Origin: Streptomyces sp. CB02058
GTDB lineage: Bacteria; Actinomycetota; Actinomycetes; Streptomycetales; Streptomycetaceae
Direction of reading: 5' to 3'
DNA: 64,000 nucleotides
Assembly (NCBI RefSeq): GCF_001905505.1
Contig: NZ_LIPG01000003.1
Span: 744,001-808,000, forward strand
Below are positions 13,795-25,876 of the stretch, piece after piece. The position numbers and the translations under genes were made by a program. Positions within the stretch are counted from its first letter, which is position 1, and every line of letters begins with the position of its first letter. The notes beneath the pieces are model-generated. The model had not been told where the DNA came from. It saw only the letters and a list, made by a program, of their open reading frames with translations, and did not search any database.

Positions 13795-16409
13795 CATCCG
13801 CACCGTCGCGAGCCGCGGCACGACCGGCCTCCGGAGCGGAGCCGGACCGCGCCGCCGAAGCCCTGCCCGCACACCTCACACGTCTGCCGGGCGGGCCCTG
13901 GAGGGTCTGGCGGCAGGTCGGCCTGCGCGGCGCGGGGTTCCCCGCCGACGACGTGCTGCGGCTCGCCGAGCCCGGCTGCGCCGCGGCGGCCGACCGGCTC
14001 ATCGAGGCCGCGGCGGATGCCGACCGGCTCCGGGAGAGCGCGCTCGACACGTTCCGGGAAGCGCTGGACGCCCTGCGGGCCGCCGGCGACTGGGAGGACC
14101 TGGACCGGCGCAAGCCCCTGCTGCGCGCCATCTCCCGCGTACGCAAGGGGCGTTCGCCGGGAGGCGCGTACGACACCGACCCGGCGGTCGTACGGCTCGG
14201 CGAGGCCGAGGGCCGCGCCGCCGCCGAGGCTGCCGCCTACCGGACGGCCTTCGACGCGGCCACCGTCGCGACCGGCGAAGCGCTGCGTGAGACCGCCGCC
14301 GACCTCCGCTTCCAGGAAGCGGTGATCTGGCAGAACCGCAAGGCGTACGAGACCGGCATCCGCAAGCTGGGGGAGGCCACCGACGGCGGAGGGACCGCCA
14401 AGCGCAACGCGCGGCGACGTGAGCACGAGGCCCTGGTCGTGAAGTACCTCCAGCGGTACTGCGTGAAGAACGACTCCATCGGATTCTTCGGACCGGTCGG
14501 CTGGGCGCGGACGCGGGACACGGGACCGGCGCTGACCGTCACGAACGGGCCGGGCCTGCTCGACCACCGCGAGGTGTACTTCGACCAGTGGTGCGTGGAC
14601 GCGCTGGCCCACGAGATCGGCCAGGACCCCGCGCTCGCCCGCTGGATCCCGCCGCGCCGGCTTCCCCATGTCCACCTCGGCGCCGAGACCCTGCACATCG
14701 GCGGCCGAACGGTGGCGCTGCCCGCCGACCGGTCGGCGCCGCTGCGCACCGTCCTCGGCCTCTGCGACGGCACCCGGACCGCCGAGGAGGTCTGCCGGGC
14801 CGCCGGCGAGCGGCTCTCGGCGACGGAGGAGAAGATGTCCGGGCTCCTGGAGTCCATGCGTTCCTCCGGACTGATCGCCTGGGACCTGGAGTTCCCGCTC
14901 CAGCAGGACCCCGAGTCCGCGCTGCGGCAGGTCCTCGCCGGGGTCGGCGACGACGGGCTGCGGACGGCGGCCCTCGCCAGGATGGACCGCCTTGCCGACG
15001 CCCGGCTGCGGATCCGCGGCGCCGCGGGGAAGCCCGCCGAACTCGGCCGGGCCTTCGACCACCTGGAGTCCACGTTCACCGAGCTGACCGGGAAGGAGCC
15101 GACCCGCGCGCACGGCGAGACGTACGGCGCCCGCACCCTGCTGTACGAGGACTGCCGCCGTGACGACACCGTCGGGCTGGGCCCCGAGCTGCTGGAGGCG
15201 GCCGGAGCCCCCCTGACGCTGATGCTGACCTCGGCCCGCTGGCTGACGCACCGGGTGGCCGCCGGCTACCGGGAGGTCTTCCGCACCACGTACGACACGT
15301 TCGCCCGCCGCCCCGGGGCCGACGGCCCCGTGCGGTTCTCGGAGTACTGGCAGGCGATCCAGCCGCTGCTGCTCGGCCGGGTGCTGCCGCCCGTCGACGA
15401 GGCGGTCGAGGAGCTCCAGCGACGCTGGCACGCCGTCCTCGGCCCGTTCGACGGACGGCGGCGGCTCGAACTGCGCGTGGACGACATCCAGGACGCGGTG
15501 CGGGAGGCCTTCGCCGCACCCGACCCCGGGTGGAACGCGGCGCGGTACCAGTGCCCGGACCTGATGGTCGCCGGAGCGAGCGCCGAGGCCGTGGCGCGGG
15601 GCGACTTCCAGCTGGTCATGGGCGAACTGCACGTGGGCGCCAACACCCTGCGCAACCTGCTGTTCGTCAACCAGCACCCCGACCCGGGGCAGCTGTCCGA
15701 GGCGGTCGCGAGCGATGTGCCCGAGCCGCGCATCATCCCCGTACTGCCGAAGTACTGGCTGTACTCGTCGCGCGCCCTGCCGTTGCTGACGACGGACAAG
15801 GACCGGCTTCTGCTGCTCAGCGACGAGGCGTCCTGGTACGGCGCGGACCCCAGGGCCCTGCCCGTCGGTTCGCTGACCGTCGCGCTGGGGAAGGACGGCG
15901 AGGTCGTCGCCCGGGCCGAGGACGGTACCGAGTACGACATGGTCGAGGTGTGCGCCGAGGCCCTCAGCTTCAAGGTGGTGAGCCGGTTCCAGCCGCTCGC
16001 CCCCCACCCGCACACGCCGAGGATCACCATCGACCGGCTGGTGGTGTGCCGGGAGTCGTGGCGCTTCAGGGCCTGCGACCTAGCCTTCGCCCGGAGCGAG
16101 GACGAGGCGGACCGGTTCGCCGGGGCCAGGCAGTGGGCGCGGTCCCACGGGATGCCCCGCTTCGTGTTCGTCAAGGCCGCCCACGAGACCAAGCCGTTCT
16201 ACGTCGACCTGGACAGCCCCGCGTTCGTGAACGCCTTCGCGCACGCGGTGCGGGGCGCCCCGGACGGCTCGGAGGAGAGCCCGACGATCACCGTCACCGA
16301 AATGCTGCCCACGGCCGAACAGCTCTGGCTGACCGGCCCGCAGGGACAGCGCTACACCAGCGAGTTCCGCTTCGTGGCTGTGGACAGCTCCGTGGCGGTG
16401 GACGAATGA
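13791..16409 (+). CDS. Small LanB-like lantibiotic dehydratase-family protein (no elimination domain)
   Basis: This 872-residue protein resembles the N-terminal tRNA-dependent glutamylation region of class I lanthipeptide dehydratases. The family block VKNDSIGFFGPVGWA lies near residues 224-238. A second block (FVFVKAAHETKPFYVDLD) lies near 788-805. The protein ends about 65 residues after the second block, so the C-terminal SpaB_C-type elimination domain of full LanB enzymes is absent. Small LanB proteins of this layout include the peptide aminoacyl-tRNA ligases (PEARLs), which add amino acids from aminoacyl-tRNA. No precursor peptide gene is visible nearby. Its place inside an NRPS operon, with 4-base overlaps upstream, suggests it acts on the NRPS intermediate or a carrier-bound substrate. 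That role is inferred. GTG 13791 overlaps the upstream stop. Confidence 0.82.
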   Translation: MTSAPSRAAARPASGAEPDRAAEALPAHLTRLPGGPWRVWRQVGLRGAGFPADDVLRLAEPGCAAAADRLIEAAADADRLRESALDTFREALDALRAAGDWEDLDRRKPLLRAISRVRKGRSPGGAYDTDPAVVRLGEAEGRAAAEAAAYRTAFDAATVATGEALRETAADLRFQEAVIWQNRKAYETGIRKLGEATDGGGTAKRNARRREHEALVVKYLQRYCVKNDSIGFFGPVGWARTRDTGPALTVTNGPGLLDHREVYFDQWCVDALAHEIGQDPALARWIPPRRLPHVHLGAETLHIGGRTVALPADRSAPLRTVLGLCDGTRTAEEVCRAAGERLSATEEKMSGLLESMRSSGLIAWDLEFPLQQDPESALRQVLAGVGDDGLRTAALARMDRLADARLRIRGAAGKPAELGRAFDHLESTFTELTGKEPTRAHGETYGARTLLYEDCRRDDTVGLGPELLEAAGAPLTLMLTSARWLTHRVAAGYREVFRTTYDTFARRPGADGPVRFSEYWQAIQPLLLGRVLPPVDEAVEELQRRWHAVLGPFDGRRRLELRVDDIQDAVREAFAAPDPGWNAARYQCPDLMVAGASAEAVARGDFQLVMGELHVGANTLRNLLFVNQHPDPGQLSEAVASDVPEPRIIPVLPKYWLYSSRALPLLTTDKDRLLLLSDEASWYGADPRALPVGSLTVALGKDGEVVARAEDGTEYDMVEVCAEALSFKVVSRFQPLAPHPHTPRITIDRLVVCRESWRFRACDLAFARSEDEADRFAGARQWARSHGMPRFVFVKAAHETKPFYVDLDSPAFVNAFAHAVRGAPDGSEESPTITVTEMLPTAEQLWLTGPQGQRYTSEFRFVAVDSSVAVDE

Positions 16410-16423
16410 GGAGTGGTGCGGGG

Positions 16424-19873
<3,450 letters not shown>

Positions 19874-19881
19874 GGCACCCC

Positions 19882-21405
19882 ATGAACTGGCACCGGAAAC
19901 TGGCAGCCCTCGACCCGGCCGCACGGTCGCGTCTGGCGGGCCTGATCGAGGCCGAGGGCAGCGTCTTCACGCTGTTCCCGCTCTCGTACACGCAGGAAGT
20001 CGTGTGGTGGGGCAACCGGCTCCAGCCCGGCACGCCGATGTACAACACCCCGATGGCCCTGCGCCTGACGGGCGACCTCGACGTCCCGACGCTGGAGCGG
20101 AGCCTGCGCGAGATCGTCGTCCGGCACGAGGTCCTGCGCACCACGTTCCATCTGCTCGGCCGGACCCCGGTGCAGGCCGTGAACCCGGCACCCGACCGGC
20201 TGGACCTCCCCGTCACCGATCTGCGCGGTCTCCCCCTGGACGAGCGCGACGCCGAGGCCGAACGGCTGGCCTTCGAGGAGCGGCGACGCCCGTTCGCGCC
20301 GACCGAGGACCTCCTGCTGCGCGCCGGCCTGCTGCGGACCGACGACCGGACCCACATCCTGCTCCTCACCACGCACCAACTGGCCTTCGACGACTGGTCC
20401 GCCGGGATCGCGATCCGTGAACTGACCGCGCTCTACACGGCGTTCCGCGCGGGCGAGCCGTCCCCGCTGGAGCCGCTGCCCATCCAGTACGCCGACTACG
20501 CCCTGTGGCAGCGGCGCTGGATGGACGACGCGCGGCAGGACAAGGAGTTCGCCTACTGGAGCGAACGGCTCGCGGGCCTACCGGAGCTGCTGGACATGCC
20601 GGCCGATCTGCCGAGGCCCGCGCGCCGCGGTGTCGACGCGCACGTCCACAACTTCGCCCTTCCGGACGAGCTGACCGAGGCAGTCGTACGGCTCTCCGGG
20701 GACGCCGGGGTCACCCCCTTCATGACGCTGACGGCGGCCTTCCATCTGATGCTCTCCCGGCGCGGAGGCGAGCGCCGCTTCGTCACCAGCACCCTCACCG
20801 CGAGCCGGGACAGGCCCGAAACCGGCCCGGTCATCGGTGACTTCGCGACGCTGCTCTTCCTCCCGGCCGACCTCGGCGACCACGGGCTCACCTTCCGCGA
20901 GCTCATGGTGCGGACACGGGACACCCTGCTCGACGTCCAGGAGCACGCGGGCATGCCCGCCCACCGGCTGGCCGGCCGGCTGCGGCCCCGGCGCGATCCC
21001 TCCTGCAACCCGGTCAGCCAGGCGATGTTCTACCCGGTGCGGGCCATGCACACGGTGGCCACGCTCGCCATGGCGGACCTGGAGGTCGGATACGTCGCCT
21101 ACTCCAGCCCCCGCGCGGGCACCGCCTTCGACGTGGAGCTCCGGCTCTTCGAGGAACCTGGGCGGATGAAGCTCCAGTTCATCTGCTCCAGCGAGCTGTA
21201 CCTGCCCGACGGAGTGGCAGAACTCGCCCGCCACTTCGCCGGACTGGTGGAGGCGGCCGTGGCCGGTCCGGAGCGTCCGCTGGACGAACTCCCGGACCCG
21301 GCCGCATCGGTCGCGCGTTCCGGGCCGCGTCTCCCGTCCGTCTCCGGTGCGGACCGTGAGACTGCACAGGACGGCCGAGGGCCGAGCGGAAGGGACGATT
21401 CATGA
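19882..21405 (+). CDS. Stand-alone condensation-fold protein with degenerate active site
   Basis: This 507-residue protein has the whole condensation-domain fold (for example LFPLSYTQEVVWW near 31-43, IQYADYALWQRRW in the middle, and a C-terminal latch region). The catalytic motif reads T-H-Q-L-A-F-D-D at 164-171, so the second, catalytic His of HHxxxDG is Gln. No A, carrier or thioesterase motifs are present. Possible roles are a structural or gating partner, a trans-acting C domain using different chemistry, or a cyclase- or interface-like domain. It begins 8 bases after the preceding module and overlaps the UvrA-like gene by 4 bases. The partial first gene of the window may be a related stand-alone C protein. 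Confidence 0.85.
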   Translation: MNWHRKLAALDPAARSRLAGLIEAEGSVFTLFPLSYTQEVVWWGNRLQPGTPMYNTPMALRLTGDLDVPTLERSLREIVVRHEVLRTTFHLLGRTPVQAVNPAPDRLDLPVTDLRGLPLDERDAEAERLAFEERRRPFAPTEDLLLRAGLLRTDDRTHILLLTTHQLAFDDWSAGIAIRELTALYTAFRAGEPSPLEPLPIQYADYALWQRRWMDDARQDKEFAYWSERLAGLPELLDMPADLPRPARRGVDAHVHNFALPDELTEAVVRLSGDAGVTPFMTLTAAFHLMLSRRGGERRFVTSTLTASRDRPETGPVIGDFATLLFLPADLGDHGLTFRELMVRTRDTLLDVQEHAGMPAHRLAGRLRPRRDPSCNPVSQAMFYPVRAMHTVATLAMADLEVGYVAYSSPRAGTAFDVELRLFEEPGRMKLQFICSSELYLPDGVAELARHFAGLVEAAVAGPERPLDELPDPAASVARSGPRLPSVSGADRETAQDGRGPSGRDDS

Positions 21406-24182
21406 GCACGGCGCACGACGGCGACACCGGGGCGGACGCCCGGACGGCGAAGGACTGGATACTGCTGCGCGAGGTCCACCAGCACAATCTGCGCATCGGT
21501 GAACTGGCCATCCCCAGGCAGGGGGTGTCCGTCATCACCGGTGTGTCCGGCAGCGGCAAGTCCTCGCTCGCCTTCGACACCATCCACGCCGAGGGGTACC
21601 GCCAGTACCTGGAGAGCCTGTCCGCGTACGTGCGGCGCAAGCTGCCCAAGGTCCCCAAGCCGGACGCCGGTGAGATCACCGGTCTCAGCCCGACGGTCGC
21701 CATCGAGCAGCGGACGATCAGCCGCAACCCGCGGTCGAACGTCGGCACGATCACCGAGATCTCGGACCGCATCCGGCTGCTGTTCTCCCGGGCCGGCCAC
21801 CACCGCTGCCGCACCTGCGGGGAGGACGTCCATCCGCGCGATGTGGCCGCCCACACCGAGGAGCTCGTCGCCGCGGCGGCGGAACACCCGTTGGACCTGC
21901 GGGCACCGGGTGACGGACGTGTCGTCATGGTGCTCGGGCCCGCCCCGGACGCCGCACAGGTCACCCGGCTGAGGGAACTGCTCGGCCCCGCACTGCGCGG
22001 GGACGGGCTGGACGCCTACCGGGACGGCAGCCAGGTCCGGCACGTCCGCGCCGACTGGATCTGCCCGGGCTGCGGCTCCGAGGCCCGCGCCACGTCCTCG
22101 CACTGGTTCACCCCCAACTCCCTGTCCGGCATGTGCGACGAGTGCCAGGGCCTCGGTGACGTCTTCCGCGTCGACCCCCGGCTGCTCGTCGCCGACGAGG
22201 ACGAGTCGATCCGGGCCGGGGCCCTCAGCTTCTTCGGGGACCGCCGCCGCTCCAAGAAGACCTGGTGGCCGCTGCGCGAACTCCCGGACGTGCTCCGCCT
22301 GTCGGGCACGAGCCTCGACACCCCCTGGCGGCTGCTGCCCGCCGGGGTCCGGGAACTGATCCTCTTCGGCACGGCCCGCAGTCCGCTGCCGCCGGAGCTG
22401 GCGGCGGAGTTCGGCGACGGCGGGATCGAGGGGCTCGCCCCCAGCATCCAGCGCCTCTTCCGCGACGCCGACTCACCCGAGCGCAAGTCGTTCTACGAGC
22501 CGTACATGAGCTCGGTGCTCTGCACGGTGTGCCACGGCACACGGCACCACCCCGAAGCCCTGTCGGTACGCCTGGGCGGACTCAACATCGCCGAGGTCAA
22601 CGCGCTGCCGGCGGCCCGGCTGGGGGGGTGGCTCGACGGCGTACGGGACGAGGTGGCCAGGACCGAACTGGCCGGGATCGGCGAGGAGCTGATCGAGCAG
22701 ACCGAGATGCGGCTGCGGTTCATGCTGGACGTCTCCCTGCACTACCTCACCCTCGACCGCCCCGCCCCCAGTCTCTCCGCGGGCGAAGGGCAGCGGCTCA
22801 GACTGGCGCGGCAGCTGGGCAGCGGGCTCGTCGGTGTCACCTATGTTTTGGACGAGCCGTCGATCGGGCTGCACCCCAGGGACAACGGCCGCCTGATCGG
22901 CACCCTGCGCAGCCTCGCGGGCCAGGGCAACGCCGTCATCGTCGTGGAGCACGACCGCGAGACGATGGAGTCCGCCGACTACCTCGTCGACCTGGGGCCC
23001 GGACCGGGCAGCAGGGGCGGCCTCGTCGTCGCGGCCGGCCCCACGGCCGACGTGATCGCCGATCCGGCGTCGGCGACCGCCGCCTACCTCCGCAACGAGC
23101 TGGCGGTGCGCTCGCCCCGTCCCGGCCGCCGCACTCCCGGCGAGCGCCGGCTGGAGGTGCGCGGAGCCCATCTGCACAACCTCCGCAAGGTGGACGTGCG
23201 GATCCCGGTCGGGCTGCTCACCGGGGTCACGGGTGTCAGCGGCAGCGGCAAGAGCTCGCTGGTCACGGGGACGATCGAACCCGCGCTGAGCGACGCCCTG
23301 CGCCGCCGCGCAGCCCCTTCCGGGCCGTTCGCCGAGATGAGCGGGCAGGAGCACTTCGACCGCGTGGTCACCGTCACCCAGGACTCGCTGGGAGGTTCGA
23401 GCCGTTCCACCCCGGCCACCTACGCGGGCGTGTTCGACGAGATCCGCAAGGTGTTCGCCAGGACCCCCGAGGCGGTCGCCCGCCGCTACTCGATCGCCCG
23501 GTTCAGCTTCAACGCCGAACGTGGCGGGGGCCGTTGCGACCGCTGCTCGGGCAAGGGCGTCATCCGGATCGAGATGCTCTTCCTCGCCGACTTCACCTCC
23601 GTGTGCCCGGCGTGCGAGGGGCGGCGCTACGCCCCCGAGACGCTGGAGATCCGCCACCGGGGCCTCGACATCGCCCAGACCCTCGATCTGGAGGTGAGTG
23701 AGGCACTGCGGCTCTACGAGGACCACCCGCAGATCGCCCGGCCGCTCCAGGTGCTCTGCGACGTCGGCCTCGGCTACCTCCAGCTCGGGCAGAGCACCAC
23801 GGAACTCAGCGGCGGCGAGGCGCAGCGGCTGAAGCTCTCGCGCGAGCTGACACGGCCGGGGGAGGGGCGGACGCTCTATCTGATCGACGAGCCCACGACC
23901 GGGCTGCACTTCTCCGACGTGCAGGTACTCCTCGGCGTGGTGCACGACCTCGTCGACCGCGGCAACACGGTGGTCGTGATCGAGCACAGCGCCGAGTTCG
24001 TGTCCGGCTGCGACTGGGTGATCGACCTCGGCCCGGGGGGCGGGCCGGACGGCGGCACGGTCGTGGCGGCCGGGACTCCGGAACACATCGCGCGGTCGGA
24101 GACCTCCGCGATGGCGCCGTTCCTGGCCGCCCAACTGCGTCACCTGAACAGCACGGGCGGCCGGGCCGCCGAGGCCGGCTGA
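21402..24182 (+). CDS. UvrA-like excinuclease paralogue, probable self-resistance
   Basis: This 926-residue protein is a double-ATPase UvrA homologue. Walker A GVSGSGKSS occurs near residues 47-55 and again near 611-619. Walker B motifs are DEPSIGLHPRD and DEPTTGLHFSD. The signatures are LSAGEGQRLRL and LSGGEAQRLKL. Cys-pair modules occur as CRTCG, CPGCG/CDEC and CDRCSGKG/CPACEG. The first signature has Ala where housekeeping UvrA has Gly. Paralogues of this kind in biosynthetic clusters, such as DrrC, protect producers from DNA-binding drugs. Its location inside the NRPS operon, coupled by ATGA to the preceding gene, makes self-protection against a DNA-targeting product the best inference. 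A duplicated repair gene unrelated to the product is possible but less likely. Confidence 0.9.
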   Translation: MSTAHDGDTGADARTAKDWILLREVHQHNLRIGELAIPRQGVSVITGVSGSGKSSLAFDTIHAEGYRQYLESLSAYVRRKLPKVPKPDAGEITGLSPTVAIEQRTISRNPRSNVGTITEISDRIRLLFSRAGHHRCRTCGEDVHPRDVAAHTEELVAAAAEHPLDLRAPGDGRVVMVLGPAPDAAQVTRLRELLGPALRGDGLDAYRDGSQVRHVRADWICPGCGSEARATSSHWFTPNSLSGMCDECQGLGDVFRVDPRLLVADEDESIRAGALSFFGDRRRSKKTWWPLRELPDVLRLSGTSLDTPWRLLPAGVRELILFGTARSPLPPELAAEFGDGGIEGLAPSIQRLFRDADSPERKSFYEPYMSSVLCTVCHGTRHHPEALSVRLGGLNIAEVNALPAARLGGWLDGVRDEVARTELAGIGEELIEQTEMRLRFMLDVSLHYLTLDRPAPSLSAGEGQRLRLARQLGSGLVGVTYVLDEPSIGLHPRDNGRLIGTLRSLAGQGNAVIVVEHDRETMESADYLVDLGPGPGSRGGLVVAAGPTADVIADPASATAAYLRNELAVRSPRPGRRTPGERRLEVRGAHLHNLRKVDVRIPVGLLTGVTGVSGSGKSSLVTGTIEPALSDALRRRAAPSGPFAEMSGQEHFDRVVTVTQDSLGGSSRSTPATYAGVFDEIRKVFARTPEAVARRYSIARFSFNAERGGGRCDRCSGKGVIRIEMLFLADFTSVCPACEGRRYAPETLEIRHRGLDIAQTLDLEVSEALRLYEDHPQIARPLQVLCDVGLGYLQLGQSTTELSGGEAQRLKLSRELTRPGEGRTLYLIDEPTTGLHFSDVQVLLGVVHDLVDRGNTVVVIEHSAEFVSGCDWVIDLGPGGGPDGGTVVAAGTPEHIARSETSAMAPFLAAQLRHLNSTGGRAAEAG

Positions 24183-24214
24183 GACCACGCCGGCGAGACA
24201 GGAAAGAGGAGCAC

Positions 24215-25780
24215 ATGTCGGATCCGATTCTGCGCGACGCGCCGCCGGCCGCCGCCGGAGCGCCGGACGTCGTTGCCGCGTTCACGGCGTGGGCCACGCG
24301 TGAGCCGGACCGTGTCGCGGTGGTCCTGGGCGACACTTCGCTGACCTACGGCGAACTCGACGCGGCGGCGGACCGGGTGGCACGGCGGCTGCGCTCGGAC
24401 GGCGTCGGCCGCGAGCACGTGGTCGGTGTGATGCTGGACCGCACACCGCGGCTGCTCACGGCGCTGCTGGGGGTGCTGAAGGCGGGGGCGGCGTACCTTC
24501 CGCTGGACCCCCGCTACCCCAGGGCCCGGCTGGAGTTCATGCTCGCCGACAGCGGAGCCTCGGTGGTGCTGACCGAGGCCGCGGTGACGGGCGCGCGGGA
24601 GCTCACCGGCCGCACGGTGTTCCTGGACGAGCAGCCGGACGAACCGCGGCTCCCGGACGGGCCCGCCGGGGCCGCGAGCGGCGGTCCGTCCGCGTCCCCC
24701 GTGGTGGGTGCCCAGGCGGCGTACGTCATCTACACCTCCGGTTCGACGGGTGTGCCCAAAGGCGTCGCCGTCCCCCGGGCCGCGATGTCGGAGCTGCTCC
24801 TGCGGGTGGGGGAGGCGCTCGGCGCGGAGCGGCTGGAGGCCGTACTCGCGTCGACGTCCGCCTCCTTCGACGTGTCCGTCTTCGAGCTGTTCGCGCCCCT
24901 CACGGTGGGCGGCCGGGTCGTGCTGGTCGAGGACGCGATGGAGCTGTGCGACCGGCCGGTGCCCGGCGCCCTGCTCAGCACCGTCCCGACCGTCCTGGCC
25001 CAGATGGTCGCGCTGGGGGCCCTCGACCGCTCGACCAGGACCGTGCTGTCCGCGGGCGAGGCGCTGCCCGAGGCGGTGCTGCGCGGTCTGTGGGAGCTCG
25101 GCGTGGAAGAGGTCTTCAACCTCTACGGGCCCACCGAGGCCACGGTGTTCGTCATCTCGACGCTGCTGGCGGACGAACCGGGCGCCCCGCCGATCGGCCG
25201 GCCGCTCGGCTCCACCGCCGCCTATGTGCTGGACGAGCGCTTGCGTCCGGTCCCGCCCGGGACCGAGGGCGACCTCTACATCGGAGGAGCCCAGGTGGCC
25301 CGGGGGTACCACGGGCGGCCCGCTCCGACCGCCGAACGGTTCCTCCCCGACCCGTTCTCCGCCGAGCCGGGGGCGCGCATGTACCGGACCGGGGACATCG
25401 CCAGGCTCCGGGTCCACGACGGGGCACTGGAGTACCGGGGGCGCGCGGACCATCAGGTGAAGCTGCGCGGTCACCGCATCGAACTCGGGGAGGTGGAAGC
25501 CGCGTTGGCGGGCCGTCCGGAGGTGGTGCACGTGGCCGTGACGGTCCGGGAGGACATGCGCGGGGGTCCGCGCATGGTCGCCTATCTGGTGACCGCCGGC
25601 GGTTCGGAACCGGCCGCGGAGGAGTTGCGGAAACATCTGCGGAGCACGCTTCCCGCGCATATGGTTCCCAATATGTTCGTACGCCTCGAGGACATGCCGC
25701 GCACTCCGGCCGGAAAGATCGACCGAAATGCCCTTCCGAAGCCGGTCCGAGCGGGCGCGAGGGTCAAGATGTCCTCATGA
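24215..25780 (+). CDS. Stand-alone NRPS adenylation domain
   Basis: This 521-residue enzyme contains an adenylation domain and no carrier domain. Motifs include YTSGSTGVPKG, SFDVSVFELF (A4), FNLYGPTEA (A5), YRTGDIARL (A7), YRGRADHQVKLRGHRIE (A8) and the A10 lysine in TPAGKIDRN. Pocket residues by eye are D-V-F-S-L-A-L-V-F-K. Asp at 235 implies an alpha-amino acid, probably with a hydrophobic side chain, but I cannot name it. It should charge a carrier domain in trans. The A-less second carrier of the FAAL loading protein is the obvious candidate. ATG 24215 follows a strong AAAGAGGAG site 4-8 bases upstream. A 96-base gap follows, the largest in the operon. Confidence 0.9.
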   Translation: MSDPILRDAPPAAAGAPDVVAAFTAWATREPDRVAVVLGDTSLTYGELDAAADRVARRLRSDGVGREHVVGVMLDRTPRLLTALLGVLKAGAAYLPLDPRYPRARLEFMLADSGASVVLTEAAVTGARELTGRTVFLDEQPDEPRLPDGPAGAASGGPSASPVVGAQAAYVIYTSGSTGVPKGVAVPRAAMSELLLRVGEALGAERLEAVLASTSASFDVSVFELFAPLTVGGRVVLVEDAMELCDRPVPGALLSTVPTVLAQMVALGALDRSTRTVLSAGEALPEAVLRGLWELGVEEVFNLYGPTEATVFVISTLLADEPGAPPIGRPLGSTAAYVLDERLRPVPPGTEGDLYIGGAQVARGYHGRPAPTAERFLPDPFSAEPGARMYRTGDIARLRVHDGALEYRGRADHQVKLRGHRIELGEVEAALAGRPEVVHVAVTVREDMRGGPRMVAYLVTAGGSEPAAEELRKHLRSTLPAHMVPNMFVRLEDMPRTPAGKIDRNALPKPVRAGARVKMSS

Positions 25781-25876
25781 ACCTCCCGGCAAGTCCTGTT
25801 CAGCAAAGCTCACTTCGGCAATATTCACCTTTCGGCGAGCAGGTTTCTGCACCCTTTTTCTGGAGGTCGAGGACCC

